From positions 558,001 through 622,000 of the forward strand of contig JAQQWL010000007.1 of the NCBI GenBank assembly GCA_038363925.1: a stretch of DNA of 64,000 nucleotides. Direction: 5' to 3'. A model generated the notes under the pieces. The model worked only from the letters and a program-made list of their open reading frames with translations, had not been told where the DNA came from and ran no database searches. The position numbers and the translations under genes were made by a program. The DNA is from Apiospora phragmitis. Lineage: Eukaryota; Ascomycota; Sordariomycetes; Amphisphaeriales; Apiosporaceae. Shown in pieces: positions 12,501-26,559 of this stretch; the stretch's first letter is position 1; each line of letters begins with the position of its first letter.

Positions 12501-14771
12501 ATACCTAACTGCTTAATAATTATAACGGCGGCATTTTATTTATCGCGCCCGATTTATCTTATTATTCTTACGTTTCGTTATAAGCTTTCGCTTATAAACC
12601 CTTTATTAACGAGCGCCTTAAATTTAGTTACTTTTTTATTAACCTTTAATTCCTAGCTTATAACTAGTTTAACTTTAAAGTAGGTTATTATAATAATAAT
12701 AAAACTTACGAGGTTATAAGTTTATCGTATCGATTCGTTTTCGAGGCGTTTTAGTTAAGCTCTCTCGATAGGTTTTTAACGCGCTAATCGGAAATTTTTA
12801 AATCGTTATTATCGTGTTTTTAAGCTTAATAAAGTATTTTTAAGAGGTTAATAATAATAATACCTTTATTTTTCTTATTAAACTCCGCCGCTATATAAGT
12901 AATATTTTATACTGTCTCGTCGTCTCTTTTTACCGCGTGGTAAAGGGCTATAAAGCCGAGTTCGGAATTTCCGGCTCGCAAAAGTTTATTAAAATAATAG
13001 GATTCCTACGGTAAGCTTTTAAATCCCGACCTCGTTTTATTAACGGTAGTATTACGAATAAATAAGCCTAATTACTTACCGCTAAGAGTACGCTTTACGA
13101 AAAGACGCTTTACATAAGCGTTTCGCCTTTCTCGGTATTAATATTATAAATATCTTATATTTATTAATTATAAGCTTATTCCGTTAATATTTCGTTAAAT
13201 TATAAAAAAAGCCGACGCTTTTAAAACTATAATTCTATTACGCTTTCTTTATCGCGACCGCGGTTTTACTATTTAAAATATAGCCCTTAATTTTATTAAA
13301 AAGCGAGCTTTCGTACTTCTCGCCTCTTTTTATAAGGATATCGCCGAAACTAGGTTACTTATTTTAAAAACGAGTTAAGCCCTTTAGGCTTAGCGTTTTA
13401 AATAATTATACCGTTAAGTTTTTATTCTAGTTTTCTTTTCGTAATAAAATAGATTCCCCGGTATAATATAAACCCCGTAACCGATTAATAAGGCGTAAAT
13501 TTTCTAGTTTTATTATTTAAATAAATAAGTTTAAATCTTATCGAGGTCCGGCTTTAGCCTCTTTTTAAACTAATTAAATAATTAAATAATAAAGGTTTCG
13601 AGGCCGGTTCTATTTTTATAATAATAATTTATAAGACCTGCTTCTTCGTTTTATAACTAATAATATAACTTAGTTCTTTTTCTCGTATTAGGCTACTTTT
13701 ATAAAAACGTTTACTAAGTTCTCGGCCGGTTTTTATTAATTATATTCGGCGGGCTAACCCTTTTACTTCACTAAATAATATTATCGCCCTTCTTAACGCA
13801 TCTTTTCCCTGACCTCCTCTACCTCCCACTTTTCGTCATCCTCTAGTTCTAGTATCGGCAAGGTATTAGAGGATGTTACCTTCTATAGCTCTAATAGCTA
13901 GATAGGGAATATATCGTAGAGGCGGGAATACTTCTCCGGTAAGGCCAGCCGGTACGCTAACGTTCCGATACGCTCGAGAACTCGGAACGGACCGACGAAC
14001 TTTAGGGCTAGTTTTTTATTCTAGACCTTTATTATTTATCTAATTTTAAAAATAATTAACTTGTAATAAGAATTATAATATTTTATTTAAAATTTTATTA
14101 CTTTTTTTTTAACGTTTTCTTATTTTTATTCGTAAGTTTTATAGTTTTAATAGCTTATTTTTAATTACTAATACCCCTTTTATAAAAGAGTCGTTTTTAA
14201 TAAATATATAAAAGTTTAATTAATAATTATATATAGCTTTAAATAATAATAACCTTATTATTAAATTTATTAAAAAATTAATAATATAAAATATTATATA
14301 TAATAAATTCGGCTATAATTTAAAGTATTTCGCTACGTAATACTTTAAATATATTTTAAAAACTTAGTTTATCCTTTCGGTTTAGCCGTCTATTTATAAA
14401 TAAAATACCGTCGAATACCTTAGTTTTATTTTATTTTCGAAATAAAGTTATAACTAGAAGTTATTAATAAAAATCGAGCCTTATTCGAAAAGAGCCCCTT
14501 CGGGCTACTAAACTAATACTCGATTTTTTTATAAAATAGCTATACTAGCTTAGCAGTATTAATTATTTTTAATACGGGGAAAAAAAGGATAATTTATTAT
14601 ATTAATTTATTATTACGAGGATAGTATTAACGAACTATTATTTATAAAAAGAATTAAATAAACTTATAATAAAATCTATACTATATTTTTTTTTTAAACG
14701 GCTAAGCTAAGGTAACGAAGCAAGTTCATTATATAGACGGTAATATTTCATTTTAAAACCGAGGTCTATAA
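12501..14771 (-). pseudogene. Element C pol 3' part: integrase C-terminus and chromodomain, degraded
   Basis: Segment of C between insertions A and B. On the minus strand, 14030-13880 reads LALKFVGPFRVLERIGTLAY then LALPEKYSRLYDIFP, the conserved end of Ty3/gypsy pol. It is followed by DDEKWEVEEVREKM and, near 13760, YYLV-x-KGL, the start of a chromodomain. C is therefore a chromovirus. The block 13790-14030 is clearly less AT-biased than its surroundings. The rest (12501-13700) is heavily mutated and shows no further readable domain. Confidence 0.75.
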
Positions 14772-14776
14772 CGTAG

Positions 14777-15460
14777 TGTAATAAACGCTATCCGGGTTCT
14801 AAAAAAAACCTAGTAAAACGTATTAAGGTTTATATTAATAATATGAGAAAGTATCTAAACGTGTAATAGAAGTCGCTTTTATTAATATAATAGGTAATAA
14901 TTAATAAAAACGAATAGTAATTAAGGTGTGTAAGCTTTAAAAGTATTTATAATAGTTTCGTTAAAGTTATTTATTTTATTAATAAGTTAAGATTAATATT
15001 TAAATTAATTATTAAAATAAAGAGTATTTATATAAAATATATAAAGAATATTTATTATTATATATTTAATCCCTTTTTTATTAATCCGTTAAATTATTCG
15101 TTAGCTTATAATAATCCGTTATTAACTCACGATGATCTATCTTTAGATCACGGTAATCTAATTTAATAGCTTACTTAGGGGCGTCGTAATCCCGTCGCTC
15201 CTAATTTATTTATTAAAGCGATAGTTTAGTTACTCCTCGTTTTATAACTCTTTCTTAGCTGCTTTTTTAGATTAAGTCTATCCTTTTATTACTTAGGGTA
15301 TTTTTATAATTATATTCGCGCGTTTTTATAACGTGGGAGAGTTTATATTGGTATAGATAATAGTGTGGTCGGTAGTTGTAATATTATAGCCTGGTTGGGA
15401 TATAATAGTTCCGTTTTAACGAGTAAGGTTTTAGCCGTATAATTAAGTCGGGTTATAATA
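14777..15460 (-). repeat. 3' LTR of element B
   Basis: 684 bp, inverted relative to the LTRs of A. Target duplication CGTAG on its outer side. Confidence 0.9.
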
Positions 15461-18400
15461 TTATTTTCCTTTTTTTAACCGCTTTATTTTTAAAATATTA
15501 ATTTTATAAATATTTTAATTATTTATATTATTAAATTATAATAAGTTTTCTTTTTTTATTATTTTTTATTATAATATTTATTTATTATAATTAATTATAT
15601 TAAAAAATCTCGGTTTAAAAAAATTATTACGCGTTTAATTCTTGCCGTTAACGTGGAATCTACGGGTAACCTAATTAGTATACCCTATATTCGTTATTTT
15701 CGTTAGAACCTAGCTTATTATATAAACGAGAAATCGTTTCGCTATTTAGAATATATTCGGGTTAGTCGTTTTTATAATGGTATTTTTATTATATCGGCTT
15801 TAACGAAGCTGGCTATTTAATAAAAAAAGCTGGAAGCGGAAAAGTTAGACGCGAAAGAGATTTTATTCCTTTTATAAACGTAATTATTTACCGCCTTAGG
15901 TTATTTAACCCGTTTTCGTTATATAAAGAAGGTTATAATAAAAAAAATATTCGGAAGCGTTTTATCGAGGAATATAGGAGCTGGATAAAGAAGATAGTAT
16001 TTCTTTTTTAATTATTAATTAAGAGAACTTCGTTTTTTAATAACCTTCGTTCTTTAAGTATTTCTAGGGACGTTAATTGATCGTTTTTTAGTTTAATAAG
16101 TTTCCCGAGCCTGGGCCGTTAGTCCTTACGGGGGAAGCTTTTTTTTAAACTTTTAAAGTTTTTCCGTGGCATTCGTTAAGTATTTCTTAGGCTTTTAGGT
16201 ATTATTTTTTAATAAGTAGCCTTTTTATTAAACGAGGTATTAGAAGTTTTATCCTTTTTTTTTATTAATAATCCCGTCGATTTTATATTTATATTAATTT
16301 GTTTCGATTTTTAATTATATATCGATTAGGGTTCTTTTAGCCGCTAGCTCGAGTAATAAAATATAAAATATAAAGTATATCCGTATTATTTTAAGTAGTA
16401 ATAATTAATAGTTAGTTTTTAAAATAGTTTTTATAATTTTAAATAGTTTTATTTTTCTAAAGTTTAATTTATCGCTTAATCGTTTCGTTTTAATATTTCG
16501 TTATAAAAAGTAAACTTTTTCTCCTTTTTTAAAAGTTAGTCTTTTTAATTTTATTTAATCGGCGTATCCCTTTATTTATTATTAAAAGAAGGTAAGGTTT
16601 TATTATAGCGTAATTTAGAGTTTTTTTAGTTTTTCGATTTAAATAGTCGTAATTAATATTAGTTTTTTTTATTAGTTTTTTAATAATTTTTAAATTATAT
16701 TTATAATTTATTCGAAATAATAATATATATATAGTTTCGTTATTCGCGTTATTATAAATAAATTAAGTTATTAATAATAATTATACCTAATTATTTTATT
16801 CGTAATTAATATAGTAATATAGGTATTATTTTAAAGTTTAGTTTATTCGTTTAATTTATTCGTTCGTTTAAAGGTGGTAAGCTGTGGATAGTTTATATTT
16901 AATGCCGAGTTATGCTATTAGGGATTTTTAGAACTTGGTAGTAAATAACTTATTTCTATTGGAGATAATTGTTTCGGGTAGCTCGTATTAGTTGACGATT
17001 ATTCGGAGGAACGTGTATGTTAGGTCGTTAGTATCACTTAATTTTTTATATAGTAGGAAGTAGATATATTTTGTGAGTTTATTCGTAATTATTAAGATGT
17101 TATCGTAATCGACCTTAGTTAAGGGTTTTTTTAATAGGGATAGCTTAATAACGAAATTAAATATAATAGTTTTTTATATTTTATTTAATAGTAAGATCGG
17201 CTGTAATTCTCCGTATGGTCGATATCTAGCGGTTTTAGTTTTATTATAAAGGTTATATTTATTAATTATTTTAATTACGATCGGTTTAAGGTTTTTATAA
17301 TCGAATTATTTAATAATCCTTTTCTAAGTTTTAAATATTTTTTAATGTCCGTATATAAAGTATTCGTAGAATTCTCGGATAAAATTTTCGCGGTATTGTT
17401 TAAAAATATAGATCTTATTTTAGTAAAAGGCGAGACCGTCGTGGTTTTCGAGGTGATCTCTAAGGTAATTTACGGGGTTGAGGTTTTAATTAAATTATTA
17501 GAATTTAATAACCTATTCGTTATTATATTGGACGTGATTCGTAACGTTTAATTATTTTGAAAGTGCGAGGTTGCCGTTTTAGTCGTAGGTAAGGATTATT
17601 TACGTTTCGGACGGGATTTCCTCCTAATAGTCCGGTTATCGGTTTAATATATTAACGCGACCGTTCTCGTTACTCTTTTAATAGATAATAATGAGGTTAA
17701 ATTTTAATAAGAATTCGGATTATTATATTTATTATTTATTTAGTTTTTTAATAGTAGTAAATATTATAAGGTTTTTATAATCGGTATAAACTTTAATTAG
17801 TTTTATTATTCCGTTAAAATAATACCTCTATTCTTTATAAGCTTTAATAATAGTTATTAATTTTTTATTATAAATTTAATAGTTTAGTTTTAATTTATTA
17901 AGCTTTTTTAAAAAAAATGTAACGTGGTGCGATTTTCCGTTATTATTTCGTTAATTTAGTTGCCTTCCGATCGTATAGTTTAATACGTCGGTTTCGATTT
18001 TGAAAGGTTTAAACGGGTTTGTTATACGAAATATTAGTTCGTTAAGGATTCGTTTTTTAATATTATAAAAGGCCTCGTTTTTTTTTCTGTTTATTAAAAT
18101 AGTTCGTTTTTTTTATTAAATTTATTAAAAGTGTTATTATTTTATTAAATCTTGGAATAAAAATCCGGTAATAATTAATTAATTTTAAAAAGAATTTAAC
18201 TTTTGTAGCGCTTATAGGCGTAAGTTATTTTTTAATTATTAAAATTTTCGAAAGTTTTATTCAGATTTCGCCTAAAGATATTACGTATTTTATAAAGGTG
18301 ACGGATCGTTAGTAGAATTCGCTTTTTTTTAAATTAATTAATAAATTAGCGTTTTATAGCTTTTAGAGTATTAACTTTATGTGCTTTCGGTATTATTCGT

Positions 18401-21400
18401 TATTTTTAGAGTAGATAAAGATACTATCGAGGTATATTACGATAAACTTATCGAGGTATTTTTATAAGATATAGTTAATTATAAATTAAAAGTTAGTTAG
18501 TATGTTAATTAAGTTAAACGGTATAGCTTAATATTTAAAATAGCCGTACTTAGTTTAGAACGCGGTTTTCTACTTTTTTTCTTTTTTAATTTAAATTAAG
18601 TTATATATATTAAAGAGGTCGAATATTATAAAGATTTTAACGTATAATAATTTATTCCGTAAATCGCTAATTAAAAGTAAGAGGTACCGGTTTTTAATAA
18701 TAATTTCGTTAAGCTTTTAGTAATCGATATATATATACGCTATTTAAGTTTCTTATCCTTACTTTTTTTTAAAACGAAGAGGATAGGGAAGCCTGCTAAT
18801 AATATAGATAGTCGAATAACTTTTTTCTCGATATTTTTTATAATATATTCTTTTAAAGCTTGTTCGTATTCTTGGTTAAGTTTATATATAGGTATAAATA
18901 GGGGTTTTTTCCTATTTTTAAGGGGTATTTTATAATCTTATTATATATAAAATAGTAAGCTTATTTCTAATTTCTTATTAAAAAGTATTTCGAATTACCG
19001 ATACTTTTTTAATATAATCGTTATAACGTTTAATTTAGGCTTTTTAATAATAATATATATTTTAAAGATTTTAGGTTTATTAAGGGGTTATTTTTTAAAC
19101 CGCTATTTATTAATTAAACTTCTTTTTAATATATTTCATTAAAGTTAGCCTATTTTTTAATTAATTTTAAAATTATTTACTTATAATTAAGGTATTTTTA
19201 AAATTATATCGTATTTTATAACGTCCGTAATGTTATACGTAATTCGTTTATAACGTTCTCCGATATTGACCGGAAGGTTCGTAAATTTTTTCCGTATTTC
19301 TTTATTATTATAAGTTATAAGTCCTTTATTAACGGTTTTAAATTAATATAAGGCGTTTTTTTTCTTATTATTTAAATTTAAAGTAATTAATGATTCGTAA
19401 TAAAGTATAATTTCTTTACGCTTCGTTATTAAGTAACGCTTTAATATAAACTTTTTTTATATTTAGTATTAATATAATATATTTATAAATAACTCGATTA
19501 TCCGTTATTTAACACAGGGACCTGTTTTGGTCCGCCTGTTATTATCCTTTTATAATAAGCGGCGTCTATTTCTTAAATGTTACGTCTATAGGTTATTAAT
19601 AATATCCTGCGATTAATCCTTGTATTGTCGCTATTATTCTTTCCGTTCTTTATAAAGCGCTTTTTAATATATTAATAAAAATGTTTCTATACTCCTATTT
19701 ATACGAAATATTATCTTTAATACTTAAAGTTCAGGTTTTTTTAATAATTTAAAGGTTTATTAAGTTCGCGGTAATTTATAAACGCTTTATAAATTTCTTA
19801 ATATAATAAAGGGGTTTTTTTATTAAATATATATTTATATATCTTAAAAATATTAAACGTTTTCTTTTAGACGTTTATAAGCTCGCGATTTTTCCTAAGC
19901 GTACTTAAGGTATTAATCCTCGAAGCACTCCTTTTAATCTCGTCTTTTTAAATAATATTATTATAGCTATTATAAGTTTTTTTATATTAATAGGTACGCG
20001 CGTTATCCGTTTAAGATCGATATTCGAATTTTTTTAATAATATAATCCGGGTATGGTTATATAATAGGTCGCTTACTAATCTTTCGGGGGAACTATTTAT
20101 ATTCGAGCTTCTTCGCGAGGTGTTCTATATAAACGTTATATATATACAAAATTTATAAGAACGTAAAGTATACTTTATAAATAAAAAAGATCTGTAAATT
20201 ATCCCTTACCGCGTAATTATTATAAATTCTTTTATTAAAACCGGCCGTAATAAGTATTTAGCGTAAATATTTCGAATCGGGGTAAGAAATACTAAAAATA
20301 ATTAATTACCCGTTAATCCTAAGGTTTCTAAGTTTAATAATCTCGTTTATTAATTCGTTTATTAGTATACCTATTAAGCGTTCATAATTTATTAATTATT
20401 TTAATTAGTTTATAATATTATTTATCGAATTATTATCTTCGTTATAAAGAAAGGGTTACTCTTTTCGTATTATCGCGACGCTTCGGCTATAGTTCTTCCC
20501 GCTTTTCGAAACTTTAAAAAATTATCTAATACTTTCCTTATTTATTAAATAAGAGGTACACCTATTATTATAGCAAGTTATTCAAAATAGGCTACCGTGT
20601 TTAATAATAATATTACTATCCTTAATAATTATTATAAAAGTGTTTTTTATTTTAATAACGTTAATATATTATCTTTTTAAAACTTATCGGAAATCTTTCT
20701 TTAATACTTAATATTTTTAAACGTAATATCCTAGTTTTTAATAATTATAATAAATATTATATAACTTTTTATCTTATTTATTATATTTAATAATGTCGAG
20801 GTTTATAAGTTTATTATAATAACTATACGTTATAATATTTTTAAACGGTATATAATTATATTAATATAATCGCCCCGTATTAATTTAAGTTTAACTAGTT
20901 TACCGCTAGGGTCCGCCCTATTTTTCGTAACGTCGCTCGTATATACGGGTATCGATTTTAATAATAAATTCTATATACGAAAGGAAATTATTAAGGGCGT
21001 TAAGCCGGCTGAGTTTATTTTTAACGTTATCCTTTAATCCTTAGTAATATATTATAATTTTCGTAGCTTTGGTACAGTTTAATCGAACTATAATACGCCG
21101 GAACTTAATTATATAAAAAGCGGCTAATCCTTTTTACTTAAAGGTTTTAAATTCCTTTTCCGCCTGTCGTTTTTCGTCGGGGTTTTAAAAGAGCGATTTA
21201 AAGGCTTGTTTAAAGCTGTCGTAACTTTTAAAAATATTTTATACCTTTATACAGTATAGCTTAATTTATTAATCGTTTTTTACAAGTTTATTTAAATAAG
21301 GTTCGAATTAAATAAATACTTTACTTTTAAAAAACGAGGCGGCGTGAATAACTTACTAAGTAACGTTTTAGAACGTTTTTTCATAAAACTATTAATAAGC

Positions 21401-21872
21401 CTTAATTTAAATAAAAAAGCCTCGGAAGTTTTCGCTTATTCCGTTAAAAGGGGTTGGCGTACTGATCTTTATGCTTTTCTTTAATGTAACAAGGGTTTAG
21501 ATAATATTGGCAGCTATATAGAAGAGACGCACCTCTTTGCGTAGCTTATCGATATTATAAAGTGTCTATCCTAAGGTACTTTTAGCTAAGAGTTCGTTAC
21601 GCTCTTTTTTAAGCTTAACGTAATAATATTAATAATTAGCGCTCTTTTATTCGAGTTTTTTAATTCGTTTAACTAACGCTTATCGTATAAGCTCGTCGTT
21701 ATTTTTATTACTATCAACGTTTATAACAAGGTCTTATTAAGAGGTACTAAAGGTAATAATAAGAGTCTTTCCTTATTAGGCGGTATTACTAAGGCTAAGT
21801 ATAAATATAATTCTTATAGTGCTATTATTTAAAGGTCTAAGTAATAACTCGTAAAAATAAAAGTAATTAAAA
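15461..21872 (-). pseudogene. Element B gag-pol, RIP-degraded chromovirus polyprotein
   Basis: Mirror image of the coding region of A on the minus strand. The gag knuckle region is near 20750, the protease block near 19440-19416 (ALLNNEA, the D-S-G triad lost), RT with a YLDSI version of the active site near 18437, integrase near 17000-16750 and the chromodomain near 16240-16130. Stops are frequent in all frames. A 68-codon open run on the plus strand at 17345-17551 is antisense to pol and is not a gene. Confidence 0.83.
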
Positions 21873-22557
21873 TATAATAAACGTTATCTAGGTTTTAAAA
21901 AAAACTTAATAAAACGTATTAAGGTTTATATTAATAATATAAAAAAGTATTCGAATATATAATAAAAATCGCTTTTATTAATATAATAAGTAATAATTAA
22001 TAAAAACGAATAATAATTAAAATATATAAGTTTTAAAAGTATTTATAATAATTTTATTAAAACTATTTATTTTATTAATAAATTAAGATTAATATTTAAA
22101 TTAATTATTAAAATAAAAAATATTTATATAAAAAATATAAAAAACGTTTATTATTATATACTTAATTCCTCTTTTACTAATTTATTAAATCGTCCGCTGG
22201 CTTATAATAATCCGTTATTAGTTTATAATAATCCATTTTTTAAATCACGATGATCTAACTTAGTAGCTTACTTAAGGGCGTCGTAATCCCGTTGCTCCTA
22301 GCTTACTTATTAAAGCGGTAGTTTAGTTACTCCTCGTTCTATAGCTTTTTCCTAGCTGTTTTCCCGGGTCGGGTTTATTCTTTTATTACTTAGGATACCT
22401 TTATAATTATGTTCGCGCGTTTTTATAACGTAGAGGAGTTTATATTAATATAACTAGTAGTGCGGTCGGTAGCTGTAACATCGTAGCCTGGTCGGGGCAT
22501 AGTAATTCCGTTCCGACGAGTGGAGTCTTGGCCGCATGGTTAGGTCGGGTTGTAACA
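21873..22557 (-). repeat. 5' LTR of element B
   Basis: 685 bp. The outer 150 bp are the least mutated LTR sequence of the family in the window and show the original TG...CA ends. Confidence 0.9.
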
Positions 22558-22562
22558 CGTAG

Positions 22563-25500
22563 GCCTTTATATATATAGCTATATCCTTTTATAAATCGGG
22601 TTAATAAAACTTTTTTTTAAAGAATTTTATTATATAATCGCGTTTAAAATAACCGTTAAAAAGGTTATTATAGTATACCTATAATAACTATACTTAAAAC
22701 GATATTTATTTAAAGATATATATTTTTTTATTAAAATATAATAATCTATTTATTATTATCGCTTATTAATATTTCGAGTCCGCCTCGGCCCCTGAAACCT
22801 CTCCGCTTTTATTAATAAGCCTCATCCTTTTTTTAAGCTTAGTTAATAAGGGTTTCTAAATCGAGACTAACTTCCGACAATAGCGGGTCTTCCCGTTACA
22901 CCAAATCTCTCGCTTTTCAACAAGTTATCGCTTAAGCTAGGATAACGCGTTTAGGCGTTAATTTTACCCCGTATACTACCTAGGCTAGTACGCGAGGCCT
23001 GCCTTTTAAAAAACTAATATTTATTACTAGTTTTCTTTTTAAAATAAATAATAATATTAAATTATTACCCGTATCGGTAATATAATTTAGCCGTCTTAAC
23101 GAGCTATTAACGGGGTTATTTTTACCCGGTTAATAAATAATTACGAAATCGAAAAGGGTTAAATATATATATTAATATATTTAGTAATTATTTAACTTAT
23201 TAATTTTTATAAAGCTTTATAAGTTTTAATAATTTAAAAATATTTTAATAATATATTTTACTTTTTTTAAATAATACTTCTAATATTTAAAATACGATAT
23301 TATTACGAGTATCTTTTAATTTAATATATTATAATTAAGCTCCGCCTCGGAAAACTTTTTAAAATAAAAGGAAACCGGGTATTAATAGCTTCCGGTACCT
23401 TTTTAAAAAAGGGTTCTAACTATTACGAACTTAGAAGCGTTTATTTCTAACCGTACCAGCTTTTTGAGGTCGAAATGAGTTAAGAGCGGCGCCGTTTAAA
23501 AGGCTTACTTTAAAAATATAAAAGCTGTTTTAACAGGGCTATCTAAGTAGAACGCTCTTACCTTTTATCCGGTTTCGCTGTCCTTAAATAACCTTATTAA
23601 TAGGGTAGTAATCCCGGAATACTTTTTTATAAAGCGTCGGTAAAAGTTATAAATAAACGTTGGCGCTAGTTAGTCCTTAATTATATCGATTTTTAAAAGA
23701 TTTATAAATACCTCCTTTATAAAGATATAATACTTTAAAAATTTTAAAAACTTTTAAAAAAATTAATATTTAAATAGTTTTATATATAAATTAGTTTTTA
23801 AAAGCTTTTTAATTATTTATTATAAATATTTTATATAAGTTTTTTTATTTAGGAAATAAATTAAAATATTATTAATATATATTATATAATAAATATTTAT
23901 TAAGTTCTTTAAATATTATAAAATATAATATTAAAAAATAGCCGAGGTATTAATAAGGTTTATTATTATTATTAAAAATTCGAAATAGCCGTATTAAGTT
24001 TAAAACGCCGTCTTCTACTCGTCTCCACGCTTAATACGGATATAATAATATATATCCTTAAAATCGATTTTAAAAAAAATTATAAATTAAGAAATTCTAT
24101 TTAATAATTTTAAAATAAAAGGTAAAATATATCGGTTTTTAATAATAACTCTATTTAATCCTTTATAATTAATATAAAGGCGTAAAGTTCCGTTCTTTTT
24201 TAAAATAAAAAAGATAAGGGCTCTCGTTAAACTTTATAATTCTCAGATCTTCCCCCCTTTCTTCATTTTATTTAACTACTCTCGTAATACCTAAAGTTCG
24301 GAATACGATAAAAGGTAGATGAGTCGGTAAGGGGGCTCCGTCCCGGGTTCGAAATCGATAATATAGCTAGCTACTCGATCCGACAAGAGGACATTATATT
24401 TTTCGGTCTCGAAGAAAGTAGTTAAGTATTAGACATAGCTAGGGATAAAGGGTAGGGCCCTTTCTTTAAACGTTTCTCCCTCTTTTTATACTTCTTTTCG
24501 CGGAGATATAATAATATAATAAAATGTATTACCTTTATAAGCGCGGTAAAAAGGGCGAGGGTTTATAAATTAAACTTTAATTACGTCGATAAAAAATTAT
24601 TAACGGTTCTTTCTCGTGTTAATAACTAGTTTTAATTCTTATATAGCTTCGTAAAATAATAAGACCGGGGTATTTTTATAGCGAAAGTCTTAGTCGATAA
24701 TAATATAAAAGCGTTAAATCCGTTTTATAACCCTTTAAAAATTAATAAAATTAAACTTTACTTAATAAATATTATAAATAAAAATATATAAATTATTCAT
24801 AAAGTTAATAAATACTATTCGTAAAAAGGTTTAAAATAATTTAATTTATAAAACGAAAATATAACTAATTATATTTATTTTAAAGTATATATTTAAATTA
24901 AAATAAATAGAAATTAATATTATACGTAATAAAAGAGTAATAATTATAATAAGGGTTTATAAGGTTTTAAATACCTTTATAAAGAGATCTTTATTTAAAA
25001 AAGGTACACCTTTATTTAAAACTTTTTCCCGTTTTTCGAAATTCATTATATTAATACTTAGTTTTTAATAAAATATTTATTAATATAATATCTTTTTTTA
25101 CTATATTAATAATAAGTAATATAGTTTAAATTTAAATAGCCCGCGGTGCCGTTTCGTGCCGGTCCGGCCTACGCGTTCTTAAGATAAAACGGTAGGGTAA
25201 ATACGTCTTATTTCTTTTTATAGTTCGGCGGGCCCTGCTTCTTACGTTTAAAATTCCTAGGCTCTAAATTATTTAAACTAACGTAGCTTCGCGGGCCCTT
25301 AACGGGCGTTATTATTATTCGGCCTTTCGTATTCCCTTTTCTTATTAATTTTAATAAAATTTCTTACTTTCTTCTTATTAAATCGATTATATTATTCCGT
25401 TATTCCGGAATATTATCGTAATAATTTATAATATCGTAACGTAAAGGTTAAAAAAGCTTACCGAAAAAGTAGTATACACGTTCCCGGTTAGAACGCGGGC

Positions 25501-26384
25501 GGACCTAGCTTTTTAAAAAGGCTAGGTACTTATAAAACTACCGCGGATTTTAATTTAAGAGTTAGTACGCCTCTTTTAATTAAGAATTAATTATAGCGGT
25601 TTCGTTAATAAGGCTTTAAATAACCGCCCGCGTTTATTTTAAAAAGGTTATTTAATAATATTTTAATTATTTCGATTCGTACTTAGAGGCGTATTACTTC
25701 TTTAAACGAAATTACTATTTTATTTCTTAAATTATTTAGTTATATACGTATAAAATCTTAGCGTAAGTGTTACGGTAATATTTTAAAACAGCTTTATAAA
25801 TTATTCGTAACTTTTTAACCTAATTTTCTTACCGTGCTTTAATAAAAGTTAAATTAAATTAATTATATTAAAACTTAATCGATTTATTAAAGTTTAGATC
25901 GAGATCGTTAACCGATAGGGTTCCGTTAATATCGCTATTTAAGGATAGATTATTAATAAGGTTTAAGCTATGCCCCTTCGATTTTAAAGGGGTATCGGCT
26001 TCGCCGCCTAATAGGTTTAAAAAGGATAGAAAGTCTTTTACGTCCTTATTTTTTTATTAAGAGGCTTATTTTTTAACTTTTTTAAAGTGTTTTTTAAATA
26101 ATAACCGTTTAAGCTTTAATTAGTCGAGCTCTTTTTAAAGGCGTACTTTTAAAGGTACGTTAAGGGGAGCGTCGAGCCCGATAATAAATAAGGGATTATT
26201 AATAATATCCGTAGCTGCTCTTGCTTCTTTTTCTTTTCTTTTTTTAAAAGGGGGATTCGTCGGTCCTTTATTTTCGCCATCCTTAATTATTGTGTTCAGA
26301 GGATTAGGGGTTATAAAAGTTCTCCCTTTTTTCTTTAAAGTCGATATTATTAATAGGTAAGTTATGTTATAAAAGCGTTAGAAT
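22563..26384 (-). pseudogene. Element C gag-pol 5' part: gag, protease, reverse transcriptase remnants
   Basis: Minus-strand remnant upstream of the B insertion. Near 24400-24300 the minus strand reads SYIIDFEPGTEPPYRPIYHLS, the block that begins Ty3/gypsy reverse transcriptases. Around 25200-25400, a Cys/Gly-rich part is compatible with a gag zinc knuckle but is too mutated to be sure. Patches at 22860-22990, 23440-23580 and 24250-24480 keep a more balanced base composition than the rest. Stops occur throughout. B interrupts C in the RNase H/integrase region (inferred from the order of blocks). Confidence 0.65.
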
Positions 26385-26554
26385 TATGAAAATGTATCGA
26401 TCCTTAGGTATTAGCAATATATAAATGTAATAAAATAAAGTTAACGCTTGTCCCGTATGTATTCTTTATAAGAATATAGGATACTATAAGGAAATTAGAA
26501 GGAGAGGGGCCCGGGAGCTATAGGACGCACGGATGCTTCCTCTGTCCTGTTATA
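26385..26554 (-). repeat. 5' LTR of element C
   Basis: 170 bp, same orientation as the split copy at 3670-4338. Both copies share the stretch GAGAGGGGCCCGGGAGCTAT and differ mostly by transitions. On the minus strand it starts TATAACAGGACAG (probably TG originally). The duplication ATTAG follows at 26555-26559. Confidence 0.85.
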
Positions 26555-26559
26555 ATTAG

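Larger units (their letters stand above)
14777..22557 (-). mobile_element. Element B: full-length Ty3/gypsy chromovirus, same family as A, inverted
   Basis: 7781 bp on the minus strand. LTRs 21873-22557 (5') and 14777-15460 (3'). Exact TSD CGTAG at 14772-14776 and 22558-22562. The 5' LTR outer end still reads TGTTACAACCCGACC and the 3' LTR outer end TGTAATAAACG, so the true LTR termini are TGTTA...TTACA. A polypurine tract (AAAAAAAGGAAAATAA on the minus strand) adjoins the 3' LTR. It is inserted in element C. Confidence 0.92.
3670..26554 (-). mobile_element. Element C: Ty3/gypsy chromovirus inserted in the pogo-like element, itself host to A, B and a TRIM
   Basis: Minus-strand LTR retrotransposon with 170 bp LTRs. 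The right (5') LTR is 26385-26554. The left (3') LTR is 3670-3836 plus 4336-4338, interrupted by the miniature element at 3837-4330; 167 + 3 bp equals the 170 bp of its partner. The exact 5-bp duplication ATTAG flanks it (3665-3669 and 26555-26559). A polypurine tract (AAAGGGGGGATAAT on the minus strand) lies next to the 3' LTR at about 4339-4352. Without its insertions C is about 6.8 kb, normal for Ty3/gypsy. Internal remnants encode gag-like, RT, integrase and chromodomain pieces. It is older than A, B and both TRIM copies it contains or resembles (nesting order). Confidence 0.87.

Noticed and set aside
17345..17551. 68-codon open frame in the AT-rich island
   Set aside because: It is antisense to element B pol and arises because RIP on one strand removed stops from that frame.
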